Shown here: positions 15,001-20,163 of the stretch, in pieces
Numbering within the stretch: the first letter of the stretch is position 1
How the letters are laid out: every line of letters begins with the position of its first letter
Assembly (NCBI RefSeq): GCF_008329715.1
Contig: NZ_VTSR01000011.1
Location: 1 to 64,000 of the forward strand
Reading direction: 5' to 3'
Source: Gimesia chilikensis
Lineage (GTDB): Bacteria > Planctomycetota > Planctomycetia > Planctomycetales > Planctomycetaceae
Length of the DNA stretch: 64,000 nucleotides
The notes under the pieces: generated by a model
Databases searched by the model: none
Told to the model about the DNA's origin: nothing
The model's input: only the letters and a program-made list of their open reading frames with translations
Made by a program: the position numbers and the translations under genes

Positions 15001-18000
15001 GTTTATATTGGCCGTTCCCCCGGCAGGGTCGTTGGTTCCTGGTAAGCCAGCATCGATCAACATTTGCACTTCGCCGCCGCTGACCGTACTTCCCGTGGCA
15101 ATGGTCAGAATATCGGCCGCGGAGAGGGTGACAATGGCGGAATTGCTGGTGACATCAGCATTGATCGTCAGGTCTTCGCCCGAGTTGGATGTGTCACCAG
15201 TCATCAGATCGACTGCGTCAATAGCATAAACGGCATCGTTAACTGTCAGGGCACCATTTGTGATTACATTGACCAGACCTTCGCTGGCGGTGAGACCTGA
15301 GAGGCCATCGACGGTTCCGATGATGAGGTCGCCTGAATTGACGAAACTCAGGTTGCCTGTATCAGAGGTTGCTGCCAGTGTGTTGGAGTTGATCTCAAGA
15401 CCTTCCGAACCGGTCACACTGCGTAATGCGACCTGGTCGGCGGTAATGTTAACAGAGCTACCGTTGTAATCATAAATGGCTGTCGTATTCGCCGTGAGTG
15501 AGACATCTCCGGTGGTGGTCAAGCTTCTCAACTGGATCCAGCCCCCGGTCAGGTTAATGTCACCTGCTCCCGCATCAATACTGCCAACAAAGGAAGAGGC
15601 GAGCATCTGAATTTCGTATAGAGCCTGAATGTTGACATTGCCTGTCGTAGACAAGGCTGCAGCAATTTCCACACTGTCAACATCCAGATTCAAATCCCCT
15701 GAATTGAAATCCAGGTCTCGAATGAATTCAACGGTTCCCCCATTGATATTCAGGTCGGCATCGAAATCAAGCGCAAGGTCGTAGAATGTCAGCGTATCAT
15801 CGCCCACCGTCGTGTTGATTGTCAGTGAACCGGTTGGAGATGAGAACGAAACAGAAGGCCCACCGTCTGAATCTACAGTGGTTGATACTGCAAATTCACC
15901 GTCAGAAATGATGAAATCTTCGTCGCCCGTGTTGTAAGTGAGAATACGATCTGTGACCGATACCTGATCGTTTACCGCAAAGACGGAACCGACTCCATTA
16001 TAATTGATTGTGGCGGTACTTTCCCCGTCATAAAACAGACTGCCGTTCGTACTGGTGGTCATTCGGTGTTCGACTGTCGTCGCTGCTCCCCCCAGAATCT
16101 GAATGGTTCCGGTGTTGGCATTGTATGTCACGCCGTCGACTGGATCGAAGACACCTCCTGTGGGATTGATGATATCGAGTCGATCGAGACCTTGCTGACC
16201 GTTGAATGTAAAATCCGTAATATTCGAAAATTGAACAACGGGACCGTTATTGAGCTGGTAAGTTCCTGAATTCGAATTGCTGGCCGTGATCGTCAACACG
16301 TCACTGTTAAACGTGCCGTTGACAACCAGACTCGATGCCCCACTCATCGTCATATTTTCGATTTCATCAAAAGTGACATCCGCAGAACCACCAGTGACGC
16401 TGATGGTTCCTCCGTCTGAATCGATGGGAGTGAAAGTCGTTGTTTCACCTGTCGGAGTGAGGTAGGTCAACGTGTCACCGGGAGAAACAGAGGGATTACC
16501 GCCTACTACGCTGACAGGTGAATTCGCGCTGGGGGTGATATTAAACATGTCTTCATCAGCGCCGCCGGTGATGGTGGTTCCGGTCGCGGAAACGCCACCG
16601 ACCAGGTCGACCGTGCTGCCAGCTGTATCCGGATCTCCGGCGCTGGGATCGACGTTGATGTTGATCGTGGTGCTGGCTGTCAGTGTTGCCAGTGCGGACA
16701 GGGTGAAGTCGTCGCCTGAGTTGAGCGTAATGTCGCTGACAGTACTGGTGATGTCGGCATTGATCGTCAGGTTGTCGCCAGCAGCTGCGCTGTCGACAGT
16801 GGTCAGTGTAACCGAATCGCCACTGATGGTCTGGTTGACCGTCAGCGGGCTGGCGGCGGTGATGCTGACATCGCCGTTGGTAGCGGTGACTCCGTCTAAG
16901 GAATCGACGGTACCGATCTCAAGGGCGCCTGTGTTGACAATTTCAATATTCCCATTCGCTACAGATGCGGCCAGGGTGTTGACACTGGTTTCCAGTGTGT
17001 CATCGGTGTATCCGCCGATATCGGTTCCCGCGCGGAGGACTGCACGGTCGGCATTGATGTTACTGGATTCGTCTGCCGAGTTGTCGGCGATGGCACCAGT
17101 CACAGCGGTCAAGCGTACTTCACCGGTGGTGGTAATATTGGTGAGCGCGATATTTTCTCCCGCAGTCATTTCCACATCGCCGGAACCGGTATTGATCGAA
17201 CCACTCAGTTGACCGGCTACCGTTCCTGCATTCACCGTGAGTTCATTTACGGTCACATCGTCATAGAACACGACGAAACCATCGGATGTGACGTCCAGAG
17301 CGTGACTGCCGTTAACGGTAAAGTCAAAATAAATTCCCTCGCCGCCCGTATTGTTGATGACAGTATCGGCTCCCAGGGTGACATCACCGTGATAGGACTG
17401 CCAGACATAGCCGTTGGTTGTAATACTCCCGCCGTTCAGATTGATGTCTTCTGCAGTCAGCAGCAGGTATTTGTCGTCTGAGAGACTCAGTGATGTGTTG
17501 ACATTCAATATATCATCATCATCGCCGCCAACGATGCGCAGTTCTCCACTGTAATTTGCTGCGAGCGAATCGATGTTGATAATGTCATCACCGCCGCCCG
17601 CATTGAGCAGCAGAACATCGGTCGGATCTATGAAGGTCAGCATTTCGCCCGCGGTGGAATCAACGGTGGTCATACCGCCGCCGGCATCGGTGATGGTGAT
17701 AGTTTCGCTGGTATCACCGTAGTAGAGGACGACATTTTCGCTGTCCACCGTCGATGTGATTGGTTCGAGACCGGTATAGGTCAGGAATTCGTTCATCGGA
17801 GTATTCAATGCGATTCTGCCGTCACTGGCGTTGTCGAAATAGTAATTCATGGTTACCAGATCGCCGCCCGTCAGATTAAGCGCATCGTTTCCGCCGGTGC
17901 CACCATTGAAGACCACTTGCAGAGGAGTTGAATCATCGATACCGGTCAGGTCAATCGTCAGTGTGTCATCCTGACCTGGTTCGCCATCAATGATGAGGGG

Positions 18001-20163
18001 GCCTCCGAGCGCGCTCAAAGGCACGTTGAAGAGTATGTCGCCCGTTGTATCATCAGAGAGCATGACATGCTCACCGACCAGTTTTAGCGTATATTGATCA
18101 GCGGTGCCGTTGACGGGGAGCGAAGTCTGAGGTGTCGAGTCCTCGACAACAATCGCCAGATCATTACCATCGCCTCCTCTATAGGTGAGATAGGCACTCT
18201 GACCCGTGACACCCAGAAAGTCAGTGAATTCATAACCTTCGGTGAGTCTGGTGAGCGTGCCGTCCAGGAAAAATTCACCTTCGATCAGATCGGTTCCATC
18301 ATTCTGGATCAGAATGAACTGATCTCCTTCGAGGGGGTTATAAAACTCCTGTAATTTCAGGAAGCTGTCATTAATCGAAACGCTGCCATTCACGACGAAC
18401 TGATCGTAACTCGCACCGGCAGTATTGCCTGCGATCTGGAAATCGAGTGTGTCGCCAAAATCGAGACTCAGATCACCGTTCATGACAACCTGGGCTGCGC
18501 TGACTCCGATAGCGATTGTGACATCTTTGTCGGTTCGGGATGAAGTCGCATTAGCGTTTCCGAGATAGGTACCCGGGGTGATGAAGATGGTCCCTCCATC
18601 GGCAACCTTGTCGATTGCATCCTGAATCCGCGCGAAGGCATCGTAACCAAATTCAATCGCACCTCCAGGTCCATCAGGATCCTGTCCGACAACAGGATTA
18701 CTGAAATTATCATCTACAAAGACGGTTGGAGAAAGGGGCGATGACGGACCAAACGCATAAGCAGAACCCGTTTTTACGATACCCGTCGTTCCACCATAAT
18801 CATGCTCGTGTGCGTTGGCACCGACCACGATGGTGTCACCACTGATGGAAACGCTTCTTCCAAAATTAGTGTGGAGAGTCGGGTCCGAGGGATAAATTTT
18901 CTGCACGGGCGCTGACGTCCACCCTCCGGCCCCATTATAGATGTAAGCCGACCCCGCATTGGATATGAGATCATCATCAAAAACATTTCCTACGACAGCC
19001 AGATTTCCGCTGATGGAAACCGAATATCCGTACTGTTCATATTGGGCCGCATCAGCGGCTCGCAATTCGGCAACAATCCCCCAATTATTGAACTCGTCTG
19101 CTTCCAGGATGTATGCTGACCCTGCATTGACTGGATCCGGACGATAATTAGCTCCAACGATTGCAGTATTTCCGTCGATATCTACCGCCCAGCCGAATTG
19201 AGAACCCGCTACATTTGCAGAGACTTTCTGAGTTTCACTCCAGCTGTCATCTGAAACTTGAGGCGTACCCATACGATCTCGACTATAGAAATAAACAGCA
19301 CCCGTACTTGAATCATCTCTATAAGAACCGACGATGATTGTATTGCCATCATCAGTCACAGAGACAGAGTTACCGAACCAGTCATCACCCGTTCCATCGG
19401 AAGCACGCAGTGTATTAACAGAATGAGAGCTCCAGGAATCGTCAGTTGAAAAAACATAAGTCGCTCCCAGGGGGTATCCAAAACTTCGATCAGAATGGAC
19501 TCCCAGGACTGCAGTGTTGCCTTTAATGGCGACAGCGTTTCCAAACCCTTCCTGTCCCAGAGGCTCCATATCCTCAGACCTGGACAGAGTTGTCGTATAA
19601 CTCCACACATCGTCTGTCAAATCATTGAAGGTACCAGAATCCATGCGTGTAAAAATATAAGCCGAGCTGGGACTGTCTCCGTCTGTAGCAAAAGGGGATC
19701 CTACAATGATTAAGTCCCCGTCGATGTCGACTGCGGTACCGAAGTTATCGTACTCGGGATTGGACAAACTGGGAGTAAGGAGAGTCGAATGAAAATCCCA
19801 TGTATCATCGGTTTCGTTGCCAGGCGTATTGGCATCATTGCGAACATATATATAAACCGCCCCGCTATCGACACCTTGTGACGTATCTGCTTCAGGCGCT
19901 CCCACTACCATCCAGTCACCATCAACGGCGACTGCCTGGCCGGTCAAATCCAGGTGCCCCGGATTTGTTGCAGCGTCGGGTAGCAACTCCCCCTGAAACA
20001 GGGAGGTGAGCAATGTGCGGTCTTCCAGCGCTTCTGCTGTCGAAATTCTGTTTGTGACAACCGCATTCCAGCGTCGACGGAGGGAACGCCGTTCACGTGA
20101 GCGATAAACCGGGCGTTTCAAAATACGGGACGTAAGATTACCCAGCCAGTTCGTAAGCAGCAT
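1..20163 (-). CDS. Giant FG-GAP / beta-repeat surface protein, N-terminal 6,721 residues (C-terminus outside window)
   Basis: The frame starts at the ATG complementary to 20161-20163, eight bases after a GAGGAG ribosome-binding site (20172-20177). It was translated continuously for the first 2.5 kb and spot-checked about every 600 bases to base 1; it always gives Gly/Asp/Thr/Asn-rich beta-repeat protein and no stop was met. Order of parts: basic N-terminus (residues 1-40), the motif ALEDRTLLT near residues 45-53 (LEPR-XLL type, common at the start of planctomycete giant secreted proteins), seven FG-GAP blades (about 75-475), a beta-helix-like block (from about 480), long tandem beta-repeats, a right-handed beta-helix (about 4,275-4,660), then more repeats. 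No Cys was seen in the translated stretches. Function is inferred only: a secreted or cell-surface adhesin/structural protein. A C-terminal anchor or sorting domain, if any, lies outside the window. No gene symbol is justified. Confidence 0.93.
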   Translation of the reverse strand, partial: MLLTNWLGNLTSRILKRPVYRSRERRSLRRRWNAVVTNRISTAEALEDRTLLTSLFQGELLPDAATNPGHLDLTGQAVAVDGDWMVVGAPEADTSQGVDSGAVYIYVRNDANTPGNETDDTWDFHSTLLTPSLSNPEYDNFGTAVDIDGDLIIVGSPFATDGDSPSSAYIFTRMDSGTFNDLTDDVWSYTTTLSRSEDMEPLGQEGFGNAVAIKGNTAVLGVHSDRSFGYPLGATYVFSTDDSWSSHSVNTLRASDGTGDDWFGNSVSVTDDGNTIIVGSYRDDSSTGAVYFYSRDRMGTPQVSDDSWSETQKVSANVAGSQFGWAVDIDGNTAIVGANYRPDPVNAGSAYILEADEFNNWGIVAELRAADAAQYEQYGYSVSISGNLAVVGNVFDDDLISNAGSAYIYNGAGGWTSAPVQKIYPSDPTLHTNFGRSVSISGDTIVVGANAHEHDYGGTTGIVKTGSAYAFGPSSPLSPTVFVDDNFSNPVVGQDPDGPGGAIEFGYDAFARIQDAIDKVADGGTIFITPGTYLGNANATSSRTDKDVTIAIGVSAAQVVMNGDLSLDFGDTLDFQIAGNTAGASYDQFVVNGSVSINDSFLKLQEFYNPLEGDQFILIQNDGTDLIEGEFFLDGTLTRLTEGYEFTDFLGVTGQSAYLTYRGGDGNDLAIVVEDSTPQTSLPVNGTADQYTLKLVGEHVMLSDDTTGDILFNVPLSALGGPLIIDGEPGQDDTLTIDLTGIDDSTPLQVVFNGGTGGNDALNLTGGDLVTMNYYFDNASDGRIALNTPMNEFLTYTGLEPITSTVDSENVVLYYGDTSETITITDAGGGMTTVDSTAGEMLTFIDPTDVLLLNAGGGDDIINIDSLAANYSGELRIVGGDDDDILNVNTSLSLSDDKYLLLTAEDINLNGGSITTNGYVWQSYHGDVTLGADTVINNTGGEGIYFDFTVNGSHALDVTSDGFVVFYDDVTVNELTVNAGTVAGQLSGSINTGSGDVEMTAGENIALTNITTTGEVRLTAVTGAIADNSADESSNINADRAVLRAGTDIGGYTDDTLETSVNTLAASVANGNIEIVNTGALEIGTVDSLDGVTATNGDVSITAASPLTVNQTISGDSVTLTTVDSAAAGDNLTINADITSTVSDITLNSGDDFTLSALATLTASTTININVDPSAGDPDTAGSTVDLVGGVSATGTTITGGADEDMFNITPSANSPVSVVGGNPSVSPGDTLTYLTPTGETTTFTPIDSDGGTISVTGGSADVTFDEIENMTMSGASSLVVNGTFNSDVLTITASNSNSGTYQLNNGPVVQFSNITDFTFNGQQGLDRLDIINPTGGVFDPVDGVTYNANTGTIQILGGAATTVEHRMTTSTNGSLFYDGESTATINYNGVGSVFAVNDQVSVTDRILTYNTGDEDFIISDGEFAVSTTVDSDGGPSVSFSSPTGSLTINTTVGDDTLTFYDLALDFDADLNINGGTVEFIRDLDFNSGDLNLDVDSVEIAAALSTTGNVNIQALYEIQMLASSFVGSIDAGAGDINLTGGWIQLRSLTTTGDVSLTANTTAIYDYNGSSVNITADQVALRSVTGSEGLEINSNTLAATSDTGNLSFVNSGDLIIGTVDGLSGLTASEGLVNVITNGALTVNDAVYAIDAVDLMTGDTSNSGEDLTINADVTSNSAIVTLSAADILTIATGSTVSGGEVQMLIDAGLPGTNDPAGGTANINGTLLGFILELRGGNHDDTVIIDSNGGTNDDGGTLDAFDFPFTFYGFLGFDSFILDDSGDTTGDTIEILDLAPGSGQIKGVASSFVDFTYASGVDQVTLATGTGADDITLTPNTVTAFNILGGDPTIAPGDTLTYVTPSGEVGLLTPDGPDGGTITIVDDIVGYKDVVFDEIETTLVTENLTIEGTAGDDELIITATSANSGTYQLNGGPVITFNNLTDLTFNGLDGDDRLVINNPTGGLFNPVDGVIYNGGTGGETNGDTLEILGGTAGTVEHRFVNDNEGAIHYDDQFNATIVYTGLEPIIDTIEATGREFHYSDSSETITLTDAGSGQSTIDSTAGELVTFVNPTSFLNLFSGGGSDVINIDSLGIVPPAPIAFEIDAGAGNDTINVGSNIAEGPFAITGSLTLKGGEGDDTFNLDSLAADLNLNLGINGQDGANDILNLNSALSTTSTSSVSFNTETINLNGGSITSAGSQYYSGDVVLGDNTTIDAGDQLFLEGTVNGAFTLDVSAVNQLVIFEDITTSGLTASSNGQFNMEPDVEINAGAGDISLTADAPIGLASLTTTGDVDITSVNGGIYDINGDANNITANHAALRAQGNIYENSDYLNTQINTLAAVSNTGDILIENIGNLQIGSFDGLLGLTAVQGAVTVNNTGAISVTENITARDEVSLDTGDLAGTDEDVSITNGARVRSTNSSIYLFAGDDFLLDVTSSILASTTFVIHMDTYGAEDPEAEGGNMSLLGTVASSSEVNIYAGSGSDTFNVTPSMGTNIRITAGFPMSPASPGDTFNYITPAGQRASLLPFGDDAGVITPTGGYASVYFDEMETVSLEGDIRVVGGSFGEQLLLNATSSDAGSFQMIRNAVPSVLVNMDNVTAFTFDAGGGDDLLQITNPTGSLFAPVNGIAFNGGSGNETNGDKLEIQGGSATTVEHSFTNDSDGSVLYNGAGTATITYTGLEPIIDTIDATDRIFSFTGADETITLSDSGTTGQTLIDSTLGESVSFANPTGSVTINGNTGSDIVEIYGVDAAFDADLIINGGYAQLKGATNIGSGDLDLDVDLANLAAAFTTMGNVEIDTVGFLDMETTGRINAGSGNIDLTGASVYLAEVTTTGDVTVTATLVSIFDVNDVANNITADHVALRSAYDIGSHISPGNERIDLQVNTLAASATGDIAVLNNGALEVGYYDGLTGVASTGGLVSISASDHLTVNENVNADSTVYITAVDSASTGSDLTVYADVTSNTDTVRLSAGDILTVSSGATVNAATNIYLYIDTGSAGALDAEGGIANLNGVLTSISDIRLYGGVSDDTAIIDDNGGTTNDGGTVDNIQNQFTFYGIGGTDSFILDDSGDTTGDTIAITETGSGSGAVTGAGIADILFTSGMDQLTLTTGIAADNITVSPNLETVIDLLGGDPTLAPGDTLTYLTPGAVTTTNTSDGAAGGTVSATAGYENVSFDQIETLNMAASSNLVIVGTSGNDILTITANSSNSGSYQLNGGPIVNFADITNFTFEGLSGDDRLVINNPTTGVFAPLNGITFNGGEGGETLGDTLDILGGTADTIEHQFTNNSSGFIYANGNATPFISYTGLEPITDTIVATNRNFTFNAVTETITVSDAGPAGQTLIDSTLGESVSFVNPTQSLTITSNIGSDTIEFDGLDAGFDADLTVAVGVIEVNGAIDIGSGELLFDAGIVFVDDAITTTGNVTIETNSSLIMYATGSIDAGASFIELTGSLVRIGEINTIGDVSITATISGIYDSNGLANNITANNVVLRSASAIGSTGSMGADRIDMQVNTIAATADYHIAIINTGSLNIGTVDGLSGLKSNTGIVSVHSSEFLNVNATIEAEEAVFLTVDDSAAAVNDLTVNADITSHAANINLTAGDILNITDGVTLNAATSMYIYIDTGTNPSGLVDPEGGIAYLTGTLIAPDGIQILGGSHDDLIVIDSNGGAANDGGTVDNIQNAFTILGSSGSDTLILDDSGDTTGDTIAITTATAPVPAGAGSITGVGLADFDYTTLENITLTTGTAADAITVTPSMDTSINIVGGDPVISPGDSLTYLTPVGANASLSPDGADGGTISATGGYQGVTFDEIESLTLADNPVLNLVGTSGHDTLIITATNSNSGTYQLNGGPIVSFANITDLTFDGLASDDRLVINNPTGGVFDPVNGIIFNGGDGNETNGDSLEILGGMTERVEHEFVNDSDGSIYFDSEMTATVVYTGLEPIIDTIEAEWRIFQYSDSAETVTVTNAGSGLTSIDSTAGEMVTFAAPTEVFAIFTGDGDDTLNIDSLAADYGAQLVIYGEGGTNDTVNVNSALSIGESHRIVFAVEAVNLNGGSITSGGSQSYSGDVTLGTNTIIDAGSDLSFFRSVTGAYALDLQSDTAIVFRDTVSTGALTANADGSIVMLDDASINTGAGNISLIAGLAVALMDVTTTGDVVITAMTGHIIDDNGAAVNITANRAALRAFEDIGFDGPELETQVNLLSASSTTGDIRIINTGALQIGSFDGLPGLTATNGNISVESSGAITVTEDVTANSIDFNAAIVNLDSDLDSSTITGNATNVNVLGSTGGAEIQDAVDLSAAGGTVQIAAGTYTPSLTITVTNALTIQGAQAGVDPRPGTASLRDETDDTTETIIDGSGSLSRIFLIDADDVTLDGLVITNGTGDLVRSSNPVGNITVQFNIIHNSTGDEGVQLVNASNSTIQYNYIFDIEGDGTNFDTASNSSIRFNEMRNIRSTNAAIFVDDSEAITIEGNYLDLGHLNNNDGIKVNDFSGTYNTQTSYIINNTVIDSLQDGITIGRSNVVVSGNDVSGSSSNNGVIYVSETVDNVEITNNLIHDNLAAVSGTDTNYAIRIGKNPSDFPTNVIVRDNSIVNNDGLIFFAQNSQANLDALRNWWGTTDASVIAAGIVGVMDGGGNTNGSIDFSTILTSGADTDGVTPGFQPDTSSLSVHDFGSEPATGSRILNALDLLDDSGTLFIQSGTYTENIDTTATGTDMSVTLAPGNSPGQVIINGNLTLNTDDVLELELNGTTAGTGFDQLIVNGTLNLGSAILNLIDGFDPAEGDQFLMLANDGPDPVVGIFAGLAEGYEFTDFLGVIGQSAFLTYLGGDGNDVAIIVEDSTPQITLPVNSQSNNYRLELSGSHLILTDVDSGEVIYNVPMNALGGPLVIEGEPDEDDTLIVDMTGIDENTPLQIIFNGGAGGNDTLAFEGGSLSSIEYFFTNASDGSVQLNGSGTNFLTYTGLEPITSMVNATNVTLNYGADSETITVTDAGGGQTTVNSTSGEVLTFFNPTGTLTINAGAGDDIVNVDSLDAAFSANIIINGEADDDTVNLAHGLNLGSGSTTISSDDININGAVTSTGNLAFNAGDIIAFIGGGGSLNAGTGEIELIAGNNVELGSVTTTTEVRITAVSGSIIDSNANEDAGSSITADRAVLRAMLSIGTGGAGDLETDLNVIAASNDMGDLAIDNSGDLDIDTVDGLSGLSVQGSLILTTTGELTVSQAVTGQTISLTTFDASDTGQDLNINANISSTASNLILEAGDDLNLGQGITVEAVNILAIFIDYLSSDLLGATANLNGILTAGTEIQVNGYIQDDTVIIDSNGGTANDGGTVDGIQSHLRLNGFLGNDQLILDDSGDVTGDTILIRNFGLGSGFIDGAGEAGVRFDFDTAALSELTLNTGVGTDDISVELGNGMNNATISSAGGNDNLTILGRAGGDDFLSVSPIDSDEVLITDINTSNQISFDGLAGSLLIDGRGSSSSDHVIVHGTSGADNTIIDTIGGILTTTINPSLISVGVQNIDYLDVRTGSGADQIQVSPHSDIAIDIYGDAPSILPGDVLNYTTPAGETSTLNPIDASSGSITTTGGFANITYDGIETQNELTASPDLTVDGTAADDVLTINATGADSGTYQINSGPVIAFSGITSFTYNGLDGDDRLVINNPTGALFDPSGGIFFNGGTGGEDGDGDVLEILDGLATTVEHRFTNANDGSIFFDGEATATITYTGLEPVIDTIAATDRIFSFLGAAETISLTDGGIGGQSQIDSTLGESVIFTHPTGTLTINTEASGGSGADTVNLDGVDAAFTANLTVNAGTDDIINTGTVDIGAGVLDLTGGQVFVNGTFTTTGSVDIDSTFADITFAAAGSIDAGASDIDLTANLNVESLNVTTNSEVRVTATGGGINDLTGNAQITADRAALRANAAGGITGIETDLNTLAASATGGAFRIDNSGNLEIGTVDGLSGITAEGDIDLGIGGTLNINQGIEATGAPSLGILVAAEGDINVNSTVQTNGGEITLFADNNLLLGATSVVDTTSAAVVTLTANLGFGTGTFTQYEGGIVNARGGDLDVRGDGDLRIADLQSAGGTISITAVSGTIIDNTAGEAALITGDEVALRAIYGSGAVGVSDIDMAVTRVAAVSFLGDIILTNTGALEIGTVDSLVGVRAGTLSAGQVFVAATSPLTVASDVTASGIVTLTAADSAGAGDDLTINTGVTVESTGSEVSLNSGDNFLLNVGASVIADTTISIIADPAIGDPDAVGATIDLLGNVDATQTLIYGGDDDDTFNILPTGDSPISIIGGDPTLPAVPGDVLNMDFTGLVNAPVLTLGMGPGSGQFSFQAPDLQQPVTYSSIENVNTSTGAYHLVLDMFASGFQDAAADTIDVGLDAGGTNLLIDINGSNFFTGNDADILSFTVLGSADNDTLSINETAGGLPFFATAAPAGIPGSNGAHLNLAAETFLEDEFNPNTYDVNDITIHYDGKNGTDAINVNFITDHNAGYFSDVIDGLGSGNIGASAVGDTDIDLGLSFGNVEGVGFSGAANGGLRVDASSTPATTGLNINDDGTPADGVSQITGNGGFTALVFDGFSDLQVVSGTGAELIDLIALDSATTLTSVELDADDVFAADDVSNDTIRVRSTPAGVTSVSLLGGLGDDLFQIFDAGSTVDNIFAALTVDGEDGVDTLTVIDSGDATGDTFEVTSTTIEGISSSAGTDVTYANIDDLNVTGTDGDDTIN
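5080..6105 (-). repeat. Large internal duplication, copy B
   Basis: Second copy of the module at 17570-18600: G-T-L-F-I-Q-S-G-T-Y, T-T-A-G-T-G-F-D-Q, E-G-D-Q-F-L-M-L-A-N-D-G, G-Y-E-F-T-D-F-L-G-V, V-E-D-S-T-P-Q, L-G-G-P-L-V-I-E-G-E-P and T-Y-T-G-L-E-P-I. The offset between copies is about 12.5 kb. It divides the giant protein into two super-units, each opened by a beta-helix-like block and followed by tandem beta-repeats. Confidence 0.8.
6180..7330 (-). repeat. Right-handed beta-helix block (pectate-lyase-like fold) in the giant protein
   Basis: Protein order from 7330 downward begins with A-E-I-Q-D-A-V-D and G-G-T-V-Q-I-A-A-G-T-Y, then successive short rungs such as I-x-x-N-x-I-x-x-N, ending with N-W-W-G-T-T-D near 6340. 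This succession (opening G-T-Y strand, N-rich parallel-helix rungs, N-W-W-G closure) is typical of parallel beta-helix domains in secreted proteins. No catalytic residues of polysaccharide lyases could be assigned, so a structural or carbohydrate-binding role is as likely as enzymatic activity. Confidence 0.7.
17570..18600 (-). repeat. Large internal duplication, copy A
   Basis: This block of about 340 residues contains, in protein order, a G-T-I-F-I-x-x-G-T-Y strand, an N-G-D-L-S-L strand, N-T-A-G-A-S-Y-D-Q, E-G-D-Q-F-I-L-I-Q-N-D-G, G-Y-E-F-T-D-F-L-G-V, the segment V-E-D-S-T-P-Q, L-G-G-P-L-I-I-D-G-E-P, and T-Y-T-G-L-E-P-I. The same succession recurs at 5080-6105, with the same spacing, so the two are paralogous modules within one protein. 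Confidence 0.8.
18740..19960 (-). repeat. Seven FG-GAP blades (integrin-alpha-like beta-propeller) in the giant protein
   Basis: Seven copies of a short pattern of the type V-x-I-x-G-D/N-x-x-x-V-G-A/S are read in order: VAVDGDWMVVGAP, VDIDGDLIIVGSP, VAIKGNTAVLGV, VSVTDDGNTIIVGS, VDIDGNTAIVGAN, VSISGNLAVVGN and VSISGDTIVVGAN. Each is followed by a G-S/A-A-Y-x-Y/F strand and an intervening segment with W-S. FG-GAP repeats form integrin-like propellers, and seven is the number for one closed propeller. Position right after the N-terminal motif suggests a distal or ligand-binding head on the long repeat stalk; that role is inference. Confidence 0.8.
20011..20035 (-). other. LEPR-XLL-like N-terminal motif (LEDRTLL)
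   Basis: Codons around residue 45-53 of the giant protein read A-L-E-D-R-T-L-L-T, preceded by an Arg-rich stretch (RSRERRSLRRRW near residues 22-33). Planctomycete giant proteins often carry this L-E-x-R-x-L-L motif about 30-60 residues from the start, where a conventional signal peptide is missing; it is thought to take part in targeting. The match is direct; the targeting role is family knowledge and not shown here. Confidence 0.7.

Larger units (their letters stand above)
600..17900 (-). repeat. Long-period tandem beta-repeats (about 1.9 kb unit) in the giant protein
   Basis: Two landmarks mark the period. T-Y-T-G-L-E-P-I or a close variant occurs near 17770, 14105, 12135, 10250, 8355, 5295 and 3010, with a diverged copy near 16000. 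A second motif, I-T-A-D/N-x-A/V-A/V-L-R-A/S, occurs near 17040, 15420, 13220, 11585, 9700, 7630, 4725, 2445 and 1855. Each unit also has S-G-T-Y-Q-L-N-x-G-P, N-P-T-G-G-x-F-x-P-V-x-G, V-E-H-x-F/M and S-T-A/L-G-E-x-V-x-F. Unit lengths vary (about 1.8-3.1 kb), the longer ones holding insertions such as the beta-helix. Units are clearly diverged rather than identical. Confidence 0.78.

Noticed and set aside
16000-16060. Possible frameshift in the giant gene where the TYTGLEP landmark is missing
   Set aside because: The same frame reads through with normal repeat composition on both sides; the landmark has simply diverged in this unit.
5080-18600. Possible CRISPR array or transposon repeats because of strong internal periodicity
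   Set aside because: The repeats are coding, diverged at the DNA level, and about 1.9 kb long; no short identical direct repeats with unique spacers and no transposase were found.
68-20009. Dozens of plus-strand frames of 60-350 codons opposite the giant gene
   Set aside because: They are low-complexity Ser/Thr/Pro/Val- or Gly/Val-rich readings of the opposite strand, with no starts of quality and no domains; the minus-strand frame is open throughout and coherent.
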